Of a stretch of DNA of 64,000 bases, positions 51,514 to 61,950 are shown one piece after another (position 1 is the stretch's first letter; the number at the start of each line of letters is the position of its first letter). The notes below the pieces were generated by a model. The model had not been told where the DNA came from and searched no databases. It was given only the letters and a program-made list of their open reading frames with translations. The stretch comes from Ordospora colligata OC4 (lineage: Eukaryota > Microsporidia > Ordosporidae), in the NCBI RefSeq assembly GCF_000803265.1, contig NW_014575402.1, forward strand, positions 62,001 through 126,000, read 5' to 3'. Made by a program: the position numbers and the translations under genes.

Positions 51514-53481
51514 ATGGGTTATACAATGCAGAGCGACCGAGGGCAACAGAGTTTAGACACATTGACTGACAAAACAATTAATGTGACATTTGTGATTGAT
51601 GAGTTTGCCAGTGTAGATGCACTAGTTCAAAAGAATAGCCGTGTATTGGTCAGAGTCGGATGGGTGAGATCGATGTTGTCTTCAATTGTTAGTGTCAAAG
51701 AGTTTGGAATGCTTATGCAAGATGAAGGAGCTAAAAAGAATGGAGGAGGTTCTAGAAGAGTAAGCATGGCTGTTGGATGCAATTCAAAGCTGATTGATGT
51801 AGTTCCAGGTATTCTTCGTTGTGAAGTGGAGATTGATGAGCTTATGAAGAGGTGCAGATTGGTGTGGAACGATAGAGTGATACATCCATTGACTGAGTTT
51901 AGAGACCTTGAAGATGGATGTACCGTTGCAATCGTCCGGATTGCACACACAAATGATGGAAGAGTGTTGTCGATTGATGACTGGGCAATGATGAGGAATG
52001 TAGTGTGTGGACTGAGGAATCAAGGAAACACTTGTTTTATGAACAGTGGATTACAGTGCTTGATGAACTGTTGGAAGTTTTCTGAGTACTTCATGCATAA
52101 GGAGCATGAATTGGTGCTGAATAAAAATCTACCGAAGAAGGTGGCGCTTGTTGATGCATATTCCAAACTTGTGCAGCAAATGCATGATGAAAAGGCTCGT
52201 GTAATCACACCAAGTGAGATAAAGAAGTGTATGGGAGACCTATACATTGAGTATGATGAGAATGAAGAGCAAGATGTCATTGAGTTTGTTGGCAAGTTGT
52301 TAGACTCGCTTCATGAAGGGATGGTAATCAGGACGGGTAAAAAGGACGAAGGATGGTGGAGCTCAAACAAGTCTATTGTGACAGACCTGTTTTTCTTTAA
52401 CCTAAAGTCAACGCTTGGATGTTTGAGATGTAGTAAGGAGAAGATTTGCACAGAACCTTGTATGTATTTATCACTACCTATTCCTTTAAAGCACAGAAGA
52501 GATGTAATATTGTTCTATGAGTCAGCTGATAGAGGACCAGTGAGTATACGTGTGAATGAGCATCTCGAAATAGAGGAGATGAAGACAATAATGAGAAATG
52601 ATTACGGAGTGAGAGGCATGATTATCTGTGTGGTTTATGATAAAAATGGAGGAGCGCATGAATTCAAGGATGGAATACTCAAGGACATTGATCGTAAGCT
52701 GTTTTGCTATGAATACTTTGAATCGAAGATTGGATCATATTTCTGGATATGCTTGAAGAGCAGAGGAATCCTTATGGAGAAAACACTAGGTATTTCATTA
52801 TTAGCGCATGGAAAGATTGATGATGAATCATGTATGTATAGAGCGGTGTGTGATGCGCTTTTTGGAGTGATTGATGAGGAAATTAGATGGATGCTTGATG
52901 ATTCAATGGTGTCGTCATATCTCAAGATAGAATATCCTTCAAATGCACAAGGAGGACTGTTAGGCATACCTGTTCTGAATGTGGTTAGCAAGAGCCATGG
53001 AGGATGTAAAGTGTTTGATGGACCAAGCAGCATTCCTTGCATTAACACGGGTGGGAATGATGGGTCTACCACAATTGATGATTGCCTGGATGCATTTCTT
53101 GAGAAAGAGGAGTTTGGGAGCTTTGAGCTTCTTGAGTGCGAGGGATGCGGAGGAAAGCAGAGGTTTTCAAAGAAGATGGACTTTGTAAGTCATCCTGTGT
53201 ATTTGATTATACAGTTAAAGCGGTTTGAGTATGTGAATGGATTAATAGTGAAGATATCGACGCCTGTTGCATATTCTACGGAGGAGATGGTTATAGGAGG
53301 CATACGCTACAGAACGATTGGAGTGTGCAACCATGATTCACGGTACTCTACTGCTACTGGGCATTATGTAAGCTATGTAAGGAAAGATCAATGGTACCTG
53401 TGCAATGACCAGAGGATCATTGAAGTGAATGGCGTGAATAAGGACGACACATATGTGATTTTTCTGGAAAGAATGGAATAG
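51514..53481 (+). CDS. Ubiquitin-specific protease (USP/UBP family)
   Basis: 655 residues. The Cys box is GLRNQGNTCFMNSGLQCLMN with catalytic Cys174 and oxyanion Asn169. The His box at the C-terminus is TATGHYVSYVRKDQWYLCND, with the His and the third catalytic Asp in CNDQR. A CysxxCys zinc ribbon is present (LGCLRCSK and LECEGCGG), as is YLIIQLKRFEY before the His box. The N-terminal ~160 residues are a lineage-specific region resembling a ubiquitin-like/DUSP extension (LVWNDRVIHPLTEFRDLEDG). The zinc ribbon and UBP12/USP4-15-like order suggest that subgroup, but this is not firm. AATAAAGTATT follows the TAG stop. Confidence 0.92.
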   Translation: MGYTMQSDRGQQSLDTLTDKTINVTFVIDEFASVDALVQKNSRVLVRVGWVRSMLSSIVSVKEFGMLMQDEGAKKNGGGSRRVSMAVGCNSKLIDVVPGILRCEVEIDELMKRCRLVWNDRVIHPLTEFRDLEDGCTVAIVRIAHTNDGRVLSIDDWAMMRNVVCGLRNQGNTCFMNSGLQCLMNCWKFSEYFMHKEHELVLNKNLPKKVALVDAYSKLVQQMHDEKARVITPSEIKKCMGDLYIEYDENEEQDVIEFVGKLLDSLHEGMVIRTGKKDEGWWSSNKSIVTDLFFFNLKSTLGCLRCSKEKICTEPCMYLSLPIPLKHRRDVILFYESADRGPVSIRVNEHLEIEEMKTIMRNDYGVRGMIICVVYDKNGGAHEFKDGILKDIDRKLFCYEYFESKIGSYFWICLKSRGILMEKTLGISLLAHGKIDDESCMYRAVCDALFGVIDEEIRWMLDDSMVSSYLKIEYPSNAQGGLLGIPVLNVVSKSHGGCKVFDGPSSIPCINTGGNDGSTTIDDCLDAFLEKEEFGSFELLECEGCGGKQRFSKKMDFVSHPVYLIIQLKRFEYVNGLIVKISTPVAYSTEEMVIGGIRYRTIGVCNHDSRYSTATGHYVSYVRKDQWYLCNDQRIIEVNGVNKDDTYVIFLERME

Positions 53482-53580
53482 TGAATAAAGTATTAGATGA
53501 TTTTAAGTGACAGTTTATGTTATGAAGTAAGGTGTAAGGTTTGAGTGGAAAAAGAACACATATATAATGTAATGTGTAAT

Positions 53581-53644
53581 TGAGTAATTGATTGGTTGAT
53601 TAGTTCAATAGTTGAGTAGTTGTTTAATTGATTAGTTGAGTATT
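53581..53644. repeat. Degenerate TTGAT/TTGAG-rich repeat tract
   Basis: Short overlapping repeats of TTGAGTA, TTGATTAGTT and TTTAATTGATTAG in the 276-bp gap between the USP and Brr2 genes. The rest of the gap has no recognisable feature except ATCCCTATTAG shortly before the Brr2 ATG. Confidence 0.4.
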
Positions 53645-53757
53645 TTGTATTTTATGCTTTAGTAATTTTTAATTGAAATGTGTGTAACTGAGATATGCAT
53701 ACTTAACTATTGATGTGATCTAAAAGGACTATGGTAGATCCCTATTAGTTCAAGTTG

Positions 53758-56700
53758 ATGTATATTAGTTATGCTGAGTATGTGAACATGATTGCTAATA
53801 TGGTTGGGGAGAGCGATGAATACAAATTGGAGAAAATAGTTGGCATTCTACTTTCATGTGATGCATCTGGTGAGCAGTTGTGCCATAAAATTGAAGAAGT
53901 AGTTGAAAAGCGGCTTGCACTTGATGTTGCAGATGGCTTAGCTAAGATTACACAGAGCTTCTGTGGAAGCGACCGGAGCAGTGTTTTATTTGAGGATGTT
54001 GAGTTGTTTGATGCATTGTTTGCAGGTGAAGAGAAGAGAATGCTCCTTGAGGTGATTAGAAGCGAAGTATTTGACAAGCTTTATGTGGTGCTGAAAGGAT
54101 GGAAGATGTACTTTTTGAATCGGATATTGTGTAACAGTAAGGCATTTGAGTACTTTCTTGTGTATCAGTTGGAGCCTGAACAGAGTATGAAGGCCAAGGA
54201 GATGCTAAGAACAGAAGGCGTAGTGGCATTTACAAAATACATTGAGCACGATGCACTGAGCCAGATGAGCGGAAGTAAGATAGTTGATCTTGAAAGAACA
54301 TCATCGAATGCAAGCACGCATGTGAAGAAGAGAGATTATCCAATAGATGCAGAGGTGAAGTATGCGGATGGAATTGAGACTGTGTATGTGCGTGGAGGTA
54401 AGAAAGATGTTGATTTTGACAATAGAGTACCTGAGGATGTTAAATTATTTTTTGAAGAGGGATTTAAGTTTAACTATGTGCAGAGTGTTGTTTATGATGC
54501 GGTGATTAATGACTCAGGTAATATTCTTGTATGTGCGCCTACTGGGAGTGGAAAGACGATTATTGGAGCGCTCTCTATATTCAAGGTTGTAATGAAGCGA
54601 AGGAAGATGGATGATGGAAAGAATGTTGATGCAGAGCATAAGAATAAGATTGGATATGTGGTGCCTATGAGGGCGCTTGCAAGAGAGATTTCAATAACTC
54701 TTGGACGGATGTTTTCTAGACATGGAATGAGAGTTGTGGAGCATACATCTGACACGGATGTTGGATACAAGCACCTGGACAAAGCAGATGTGATAGTGTG
54801 CACGCCTGAAAAGTTAGATGCATTGACAAGAAATACTGGATTTAGATTTGAGGTTCTAGTGATTGATGAAATCCATATGCTTGATGAAGACCGAGGCGCA
54901 ACGATAGAGGCACTTGTTGCACGGATGTCTATAAGGAATGGATGTAGGATTATTGGATTGAGTGCAACGCTTCCGAACCATACAGATGTTGGAAGGTTTC
55001 TGAAATGCAGGGAACAAAATATGTTTTTATTTGGCAATGAATTCCGAAGATGTGCGATGGACTATGAACTGATTAATGTTGGTATGAGGGAGATGGAGAA
55101 GAGTATTGTGATTGAGAAGGTTCTGGAGAGTATGGAAGTGGATGGACCTGTGCTTGTGTTTGTGCACTCAAGGAAGGAAGTCGTGGAGATGGCGAATGAG
55201 TTGAGAAGGTATCTTCAAGGGCATGAGTGCAAGGATGTGGATGATGAACTGCTGGTTGATGCACAAGGATTTATTAGAGAAATAGTGAGACACCGTATTG
55301 GGATACATCATGCAGGATTGAGCAGAAAGATAAGAACAGCTATGGAGGAGCTGTATAAGAATGGACGCATTGATGTGATGGTTTGTACTTCAACACTTGC
55401 TTGGGGTGTGAATCTACCTGGACGGACTGTTATTATCAAAGGAGCAGATGTCTATGACACGGATATGTGTGAGTGGAAATCGATTAGGCAGACTGAGATA
55501 CTGCAAATGTTTGGTAGAGCAGGACGTTTTGGAGATGAAAGATGCAAGGGTATCCTTGTGTCAAGTAAGCAAACAGAGTTTTTGGTTGAAAGATGCATTG
55601 AATCGAGACTGCTTCCAAGGTTGTGTGATTTTTTGAATGCAGAGATTGCAAGTGGAATGAGGAAGTTTAGCGAAGCCACGGATTGGTTTAAGCATACTTT
55701 TTACTATGCAAGACTTGTGATGATGAATAGAGAATCAGGTAAGGTTGCCAGGGAACTTGTGTATAGTGCATTGAAGCACCTTGAAGCAGAAGGGTTGATT
55801 GTCTTTGATCCGTTTATGCATTCAACATGTATAGGAACAGTTGCATCTCGATACTGCTTAAGCTACCGAGATTCGTCAAGAATGTTTGCTGGCCTGTGCA
55901 GTTTGATGACGGATTCGTCGATGCTTTCGATGATTGCAAAGATGAATGAATTTAAAGGAATTAACGCGCATAAACGAGAGTTTGATATTGAAGATGTAGA
56001 AAATATGGTTCCTATTCCAACAGAATCTACTTTTGGTATTCTTGTTCAATGCTATGTTGCTAACAGGATTGAATCAACTGTGTTGTCGCAGAACCTACCA
56101 AGGATGCTTGCGGCATTGTTTGAGACAAGTGTAAGGAAAAAACTGGGTGTTTGTAGAAGAGTGATTCGGTGGTACAAGACTGTTGTACATAGGATATTTC
56201 CGTATCAAACACCATTGAGACATTTTTGTACAGACTATGAGGCACTTAAGATGCTTGAGATGAAAGAGATTCCGTTTTCGATGCTGGAAGTGTTGGGAAG
56301 GGAAGGACTTACAGAGATAGGTATTAGCACTGATGTAATGGACAATCTGAAGTATGTCCCCAGGTTCTATGTCTCTTCTAGTGTCTATATGTGTAATGAT
56401 GGATACTATGTGATAAATATTGGGATTGAAAAGACATTTGATGATAGTAAGTGCAGTGAAGACAGATATTATATTTTGATGACAGACTCAAGAGATAGAG
56501 ATTTGGTTGTTTGTGACACAATAGTGTTTGGAAATGGTGTTTATGTGAGCCAGAACTACGCAGTAAATACAAGGTCGCCATTCCTGAATATATATGTGCT
56601 TTCTGCAAATTATCTGTGTCCTGAGGATCCGAGTGTTCTTAGTCTTGTGAAAGCAAGTAGTGTTGGAAGCTCGATGTTTAGTAGTGTATGGAAAGAGCTC

Positions 56701-58299
56701 ATTATTGATACGCTGAGCAAAAGCCACGGAAATGTGGTGAAACTGGGATTATCAGATGGATTGATATGCACTAAAGCTGTGATTGTGTCGGAGTATCGAG
56801 AAAGACGAAGGCTGAGGATGATGGGATATGATGCATATGTGTATGATGAGTTTGTTTCAAGACGAGTTGTTTGCGAGTCAGTCACAATTATGGATGTGCA
56901 CAATATCTTTTCGAATCACCTTATTGAAACATGCATAGCACAGTGTATAATTCAAGGTATCAGAATGATTCTTGTTGGACTTCCATTTGCTGATGGTGCT
57001 GATATTGAATATCTTGGTAATATTGAACAGTATGAAGAAGTGAATAATAGTGAATATAATGAAAAGCATCATGTGCAATACAGAAAGGAAGAAAGCACCA
57101 AGATATCTGTGTATGGATCATCTAGCCTTACATATCATGGAGAAATACAAGATTACTTGAATGAGTTTGAGTTGAATACTAACAACATGAGCAATGATGC
57201 ATCATGTCTTGTGATTGTTCCTGTGCAGAGTTCATGCAAATATTTTATAAATAGATTCAGGAATGCAAAGATTGCAGTTGAGTTTGCTTGTATTGGAAGA
57301 GGAGTGTATCTTGCTACACGACGAAGCATTGATATGTGGATTAGTGCAGGATGGAATCCATGTGTAGATCAAATTCATGTTATTGGAACGGTGTATTATG
57401 ATCATGAGTCTCAAATGTATACAGACTATAAAGTGGCTGATGTATATAGGTATTCCATGCTTGGTTCACGTGTGTTTATATACACAAAGCAAAGCAAGGC
57501 ACTGTTGTATTTGAAAGATGGTAAGGTTCCAATGTATTACCGTTCATCAGGAAGAGCGGAACTGGGATTATACGCTTATTGGATAGGATGCAGTCTTAGC
57601 AAATATATGATATGCACGCCTTTGCTTGTTGAAGAGGAAGGACTGACTAGGTATGGACAGATTCTCTGTAAATATGGAGTGTGTATTGACACGATTAGGA
57701 TGTTTATAGACAATGTGAAAGACAAGATGGGATTGAAAAACATTCTTTTGCTTGTTTGCAGAGCAGAGGAGCTTATGCTCTGTATGGATCACGATGAGTA
57801 CAAGACATTGAGTAGTATCGGAGTTGATGTTAGTAAGGGAAAAGCACATGGGCTTGCATGCTATGATTTTGTGAATGAACATCAATGCCTCGAAGTGCTG
57901 CAGTATTATGTTGATTGTGTCTTGCCAATTATTTACAGAATGTATTTGTGCTTACTTGAGGTCTCATTGGAAAAGATGTACCTAAAAACTGCATTCAACG
58001 TGATGTTTGGATTGCAAGGGATCACAAAGAAGATCTGTATGATACAAGATAAGTTCTACAAATCGAAGATTGTTGGAGACCACGTTGTTGTTGAAGTGAT
58101 GCACATGCCTGATGCACCTGTTGGATTTGTGATTTTCTTTCTGTTTTCAGGTTCTAATGAGTCTGAGATTCTCAAAATTGAGTCACCTGGGGTGTATAAT
58201 GTTGAATGGAAGAGCAAAGTCTGTTATGTTGTGAATGACTATTTTGGAGGGTTTGACACGATTGACTGTGAGTTGATAGATGGTAATGCTAGTGTTTAA
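53758..58299 (+). CDS. BRR2: Brr2-type U5 snRNP helicase with an eroded second cassette
   Basis: 1513 residues from ATG 53758 (the preceding codon is TTG). Ski2-like SF2 helicase that unwinds U4/U6. The first cassette is complete: FNYVQSVVYDAV, motif I CAPTGSGKT, II DEIH, III GLSATLPN, V TLAWGVNLP and VI QMFGRAGRFGDE, followed by winged-helix and Sec63-like units. The second cassette is recognisable (IIQGIRMILVGLPFADGADIEYLG; YTDYKVADVYRYSMLG matches Brr2's YVDYPIYDVLQMVG) but has no P-loop, DExH or GRAGR. Brr2 normally is ~2160 aa with an inactive but well-kept second cassette. The YxDY string favours Brr2 over Slh1/ASCC3. Confidence 0.82.
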   Translation: MYISYAEYVNMIANMVGESDEYKLEKIVGILLSCDASGEQLCHKIEEVVEKRLALDVADGLAKITQSFCGSDRSSVLFEDVELFDALFAGEEKRMLLEVIRSEVFDKLYVVLKGWKMYFLNRILCNSKAFEYFLVYQLEPEQSMKAKEMLRTEGVVAFTKYIEHDALSQMSGSKIVDLERTSSNASTHVKKRDYPIDAEVKYADGIETVYVRGGKKDVDFDNRVPEDVKLFFEEGFKFNYVQSVVYDAVINDSGNILVCAPTGSGKTIIGALSIFKVVMKRRKMDDGKNVDAEHKNKIGYVVPMRALAREISITLGRMFSRHGMRVVEHTSDTDVGYKHLDKADVIVCTPEKLDALTRNTGFRFEVLVIDEIHMLDEDRGATIEALVARMSIRNGCRIIGLSATLPNHTDVGRFLKCREQNMFLFGNEFRRCAMDYELINVGMREMEKSIVIEKVLESMEVDGPVLVFVHSRKEVVEMANELRRYLQGHECKDVDDELLVDAQGFIREIVRHRIGIHHAGLSRKIRTAMEELYKNGRIDVMVCTSTLAWGVNLPGRTVIIKGADVYDTDMCEWKSIRQTEILQMFGRAGRFGDERCKGILVSSKQTEFLVERCIESRLLPRLCDFLNAEIASGMRKFSEATDWFKHTFYYARLVMMNRESGKVARELVYSALKHLEAEGLIVFDPFMHSTCIGTVASRYCLSYRDSSRMFAGLCSLMTDSSMLSMIAKMNEFKGINAHKREFDIEDVENMVPIPTESTFGILVQCYVANRIESTVLSQNLPRMLAALFETSVRKKLGVCRRVIRWYKTVVHRIFPYQTPLRHFCTDYEALKMLEMKEIPFSMLEVLGREGLTEIGISTDVMDNLKYVPRFYVSSSVYMCNDGYYVINIGIEKTFDDSKCSEDRYYILMTDSRDRDLVVCDTIVFGNGVYVSQNYAVNTRSPFLNIYVLSANYLCPEDPSVLSLVKASSVGSSMFSSVWKELIIDTLSKSHGNVVKLGLSDGLICTKAVIVSEYRERRRLRMMGYDAYVYDEFVSRRVVCESVTIMDVHNIFSNHLIETCIAQCIIQGIRMILVGLPFADGADIEYLGNIEQYEEVNNSEYNEKHHVQYRKEESTKISVYGSSSLTYHGEIQDYLNEFELNTNNMSNDASCLVIVPVQSSCKYFINRFRNAKIAVEFACIGRGVYLATRRSIDMWISAGWNPCVDQIHVIGTVYYDHESQMYTDYKVADVYRYSMLGSRVFIYTKQSKALLYLKDGKVPMYYRSSGRAELGLYAYWIGCSLSKYMICTPLLVEEEGLTRYGQILCKYGVCIDTIRMFIDNVKDKMGLKNILLLVCRAEELMLCMDHDEYKTLSSIGVDVSKGKAHGLACYDFVNEHQCLEVLQYYVDCVLPIIYRMYLCLLEVSLEKMYLKTAFNVMFGLQGITKKICMIQDKFYKSKIVGDHVVVEVMHMPDAPVGFVIFFLFSGSNESEILKIESPGVYNVEWKSKVCYVVNDYFGGFDTIDCELIDGNASV

Positions 58300-58344
58300 T
58301 GTGATTGCCTGAAGGGAATTAAAGTTGTGATTGTATATGTGTAA

Positions 58345-61300
58345 ATGAAGGGTAAGGAAAACAAAATAGTGACGTCTAAGTACACAGCATTTACGTTTTT
58401 CCCACTGAACATGTACCATCAGCTTTCGAGACCTTCAAATCTGTTTTTCCTGCTGACTCTTATCCTGCTGTCGATTCCATCGATCTCGCCATTTTCGCCA
58501 TTTACGTACTTGCTGGCATTTGCTATTGTAGTTGGGGCATCTATGGTGAAGGATGGGGTAGAAGACTACCGAAGGCACCAGCATGACAAAGCCATGAACC
58601 AGAAGCCAGCGAATGTGATAAGAAAAGGCTCAGATAGGGTGAGTGTTGAGGAAATATATGTTGAGGATTTGTTAGCTGGAGATTTTATTCTGATTATGAA
58701 GGATCAGGAGGTACCTGGGGATGTGGTGTTGTTGAATAGTAAGGTTGAGACCAGGAATGGAGTAAGATGCAAACCACACTGTTTTGTTGAGACAAGCAAT
58801 CTTGATGGAGAGTCCAACTTGAAGAAGAAAACAGTACCGAGTGGTACTGGATGCGGCACTTGCGAGGATACAATACATCATGATAATAGAGAGCATGAAT
58901 ATAACAACGGAATTTACATCTGTGAGTGTGATATGTACTACATAAACAGCATTGCAGGATTTGTGGTTGAAGACACTGGAGATCTTTTTGATAAGTTTGA
59001 GTGTCAGGTTGACATTGGTGGAAGGAATGTCCTGTATAACGAGAAGAATGTTCTGCTGAGGGGCTCGAGAGTCAAGAACACAGAATGTGTGCTTGGTATG
59101 ATTGTGAGTGTTGGAAGACAGACAAAACTTGGAAAGAGCCACATCAAGGCGAAGCCGAAGATTTCATTATTTGAGAAAAGTCTTAGTAGTTTTATATACG
59201 GAGTGTTTCTTGTGTATTTGATTGTGTTGATTCTGACGTCTGTGCTAGGTGCTGGGTTTCTGAGGAGGGAGGGTATGGAGTATTTGTATCCTAACGAGTA
59301 TCCTACTGAGGATGCATTGAAACAGACGGGCACCAATTACATTCTGTTTAGTTACCTGATTCCACTGTCTCTCTTTGTGACCCTTGAGGTATCCAGGATG
59401 ATCCACTCAATGTTTGTGTTTCATGATAGCCAAATGGCTTCTGGAGAGTGCAGGTCAGTGTGTAGAAATTCAAATGTCACTGAAGACATTGGAGTTGTTG
59501 ATTATGTACTGACTGATAAGACAGGGACGTTGACCAAGAACTCGATGGTTCTGAAGCATTGTCACTGGAACGGACTACCAGGACTTGTGTCTACCGACAA
59601 GGTTGGAGGAGACATGCTGGACATTGATGTGCTTAGTAATAAGGATGCATGTGGAATAGAAGGGAATTTGAATGATGAGTATTGGCACACTATGTTTGTT
59701 GCAGCGCTTTTGTGTTGTAATTCTATAGAGCCTCTTAATGGGAAATTTGAAGGTGTTTCACAGGATGAATTATGCATTGTTGAGGAGCTGAGAAATCAAG
59801 GATGTGTACTTATTGAGCGTGATACGGAGCATGTTGTGTTTGAGATGAATGGAAAACGAACCAAAGCAGAGATAGAGATGGCGCTAGAGTTCAGCTCAAG
59901 CAGGCAGAGGATGTCTGTGATAGTCAGGATACTTGGAAAGTGTATGTTGTTTTGCAAGGGAGCCGATCAGATGCTGCTGAGAGATAAGAATATGAGCTTT
60001 GATGATGGAGACTCTGATTTTATCAAAACACTGATTAACACGAATTCTGAGTACAGATCGCTTGTTGTTGGATGCAAGGAGATTGGAGAGGATATGTTGA
60101 GTGAAATGAAGAGCAGATACAACGAGATTTCATTGAAGGGAAGACACATAGAGCAAGAAAAGATCTTTGATTGTGCTGAGGATGGATTAGAGTATCTTGG
60201 CACCACTTTTATTGAAGATGAGCTGCAAAAAGATGTCAGAGAAACTATTGTTTCACTTAAGGATGCAGGAATCAAGATATGGATGATTACAGGAGACAAG
60301 AAGGAGACAGCAATGAGTTGTGCAGAGGACTGTGGAATTGTTCCGAAGGGGCAAGAAGCCCAATCGCTTGTAATCAAAGGAGAGGAATTTTTGAAGAAGT
60401 TTGTTGATGAAGATGTGTTCAGTTACAGGTCGATTGTAATATATCGTGCAACACCTCATCAGAAGGGAAAGATTGCGGAACGCATTGTAAGCTTTGGCCA
60501 GAACACATTGGCAATAGGTGATGGTAATAATGATGTTCCGATGATCAAGAGCTCACACATAGGTGTTGGAATAATGGGAAAAGAAGGCACACAGGCAAGC
60601 CTGTCTGCAGACTTTGCGATTCCTGAATTTAGACTTCTGAAGAGGTTGCTGCTTGTGCATGGAAGATACAACATGATTAGATTTTCTAAGATAACTCTGA
60701 ATGCATTTTTCAAGAACATATTTTTTATTTCGATACAGTTTATGTACAACTTCTTCAATGGATACTCTGGAATGCCGATATACAACAACTTCTTTCTGAA
60801 TTACTACAACGTGCTGTTTACATCGCTTGTTCCACTGTCGATAGGTCTTTTTGATAAAGACATGCCTGAGGAGTACCTGATGACGAATCCAAAGCGATAT
60901 GGCGATGCAAGAAAGCATTTTGGAAAGCATGTATTTGTGTTTGGATCCGTGTATACGATTGCGATGGGATGCATTGTGTTTGGGCTATCGATGGGTGTGG
61001 TGTATATTAAGGACCTGATTGGAGCAGGTGGGCTGGTTGGTGGATACATTCTATTGACGAACTACTTTTCAATCATAGTATTCTGGGTTGTTCTTGCCAC
61101 TCAGATACGCGAGATTTCGTACTTTGTGGTGTATTCGTGGGTTGCGATTGCATTAAGCATATTTCTTAACTTTGTGACGTTGTTTTATATACAGGAGGTT
61201 GACTCTACAGCCAACAATGCAGCGATGAATCTATTTTCAATGCCTGTGTTCTACCTGGCTTGTCTCTTTGTTCTTTCTGGAACTTTTCTTGCAGACTTTG

Positions 61301-61347
61301 GGATCCTGAAGATGTTTTCGACAGTAAAGAATAATATAGAAGAGTAA
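58345..61347 (+). CDS. P4-ATPase phospholipid flippase
   Basis: 1000 residues. Moves phospholipids to the cytosolic leaflet. Typical elements in order: KIVTSKYTAFTFFPLNMYHQ, the Asn/Phe-rich first helix, the P4-type glutamine-free actuator motif LDGES, the phosphorylation site DKTGTLT, FSSSRQRMSVIVR and KGAD in the nucleotide domain, TGDKKETAMSCA and GDGNNDVPMI. About ten membrane helices and the end SIGLFDKDMPEEYLM in the C-terminal domain are also typical. P2 ion pumps lack the first string, so the P4 class is firm. The Drs2, Dnf or Neo1 subgroup is not fixed; the small size and lack of long termini resemble Neo1. Confidence 0.94.
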   Translation: MKGKENKIVTSKYTAFTFFPLNMYHQLSRPSNLFFLLTLILLSIPSISPFSPFTYLLAFAIVVGASMVKDGVEDYRRHQHDKAMNQKPANVIRKGSDRVSVEEIYVEDLLAGDFILIMKDQEVPGDVVLLNSKVETRNGVRCKPHCFVETSNLDGESNLKKKTVPSGTGCGTCEDTIHHDNREHEYNNGIYICECDMYYINSIAGFVVEDTGDLFDKFECQVDIGGRNVLYNEKNVLLRGSRVKNTECVLGMIVSVGRQTKLGKSHIKAKPKISLFEKSLSSFIYGVFLVYLIVLILTSVLGAGFLRREGMEYLYPNEYPTEDALKQTGTNYILFSYLIPLSLFVTLEVSRMIHSMFVFHDSQMASGECRSVCRNSNVTEDIGVVDYVLTDKTGTLTKNSMVLKHCHWNGLPGLVSTDKVGGDMLDIDVLSNKDACGIEGNLNDEYWHTMFVAALLCCNSIEPLNGKFEGVSQDELCIVEELRNQGCVLIERDTEHVVFEMNGKRTKAEIEMALEFSSSRQRMSVIVRILGKCMLFCKGADQMLLRDKNMSFDDGDSDFIKTLINTNSEYRSLVVGCKEIGEDMLSEMKSRYNEISLKGRHIEQEKIFDCAEDGLEYLGTTFIEDELQKDVRETIVSLKDAGIKIWMITGDKKETAMSCAEDCGIVPKGQEAQSLVIKGEEFLKKFVDEDVFSYRSIVIYRATPHQKGKIAERIVSFGQNTLAIGDGNNDVPMIKSSHIGVGIMGKEGTQASLSADFAIPEFRLLKRLLLVHGRYNMIRFSKITLNAFFKNIFFISIQFMYNFFNGYSGMPIYNNFFLNYYNVLFTSLVPLSIGLFDKDMPEEYLMTNPKRYGDARKHFGKHVFVFGSVYTIAMGCIVFGLSMGVVYIKDLIGAGGLVGGYILLTNYFSIIVFWVVLATQIREISYFVVYSWVAIALSIFLNFVTLFYIQEVDSTANNAAMNLFSMPVFYLACLFVLSGTFLADFGILKMFSTVKNNIEE

Positions 61348-61419
61348 GTGAGTAGATGTAATATATGGTGTACGGTGGTTGATGATGATTATTGAGTGAT
61401 ATTTGATGGTTTATAATGT

Positions 61420-61549
61420 TTGATAGTGAATAATTTATAGTAAATGTAAGATAAGTGTATAGTGATTGATTGATGGATTATATACTTAACATTTAGTAGT
61501 TGATGCATAAAATCTTTTTTGCAGTTTACTATTTACTACTCACTATCAA
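61420..61549. repeat. Long imperfect inverted repeat downstream of the flippase
   Basis: 25-nt arms at 61420-61444 and 61525-61549 are complementary at 21 of 25 positions, with an 80-nt loop. The 288-bp gap also holds GAATAAAGTATG at 61594. No gene is seen apart from the small one starting at 61636. Confidence 0.55.
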
Positions 61550-61635
61550 CTGTGATGTGTGTATGTAAAAGTTGTACTTTTGTAGATTAATGTGAATAAA
61601 GTATGTTAAGCTAACAATTTTGTTTGTATCCCCTG

Positions 61636-61818
61636 ATGAACAAGAATGATGCCGAGATTTTCTTTGATATTGGCATGGAAAGCTCAACTGAGTCCGAAAG
61701 CGAGGTTTCTGATATGTTTGGTGATGGAGCACAGTTGTGTGGTTCAATGAGAAGGAACGACTTTGCAGAACTCCAGGAGGAGCTGAGGAAGGTTGATGAG
61801 CTTAAAAAAGAGCACTGA
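61636..61818 (+). CDS. Very small acidic protein, 60 aa (tentative)
   Basis: A short frame from ATG 61636 (MNKNDAEIFFDIGMESSTES) to TGA. It is acidic in the first half and ends in a charged helix (DFAELQEELRKVDELKKEH). CCCC sits 6 nt before the ATG, as at many real genes here. No family recognised. The gene could be conserved among relatives; with only 60 codons, chance is not excluded. Confidence 0.5.
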   Translation: MNKNDAEIFFDIGMESSTESESEVSDMFGDGAQLCGSMRRNDFAELQEELRKVDELKKEH

Positions 61819-61950
61819 TCTTCCAAGAATGTTGATGATTTGAATAAACCTAGTTTGATTTATGTTATATATGTATTATATGCTTGAACTGATGATTTTA
61901 TGTATAGATCTGATGTATTTGAAAATGAATTGTTTGTTTATTGAAGATAG

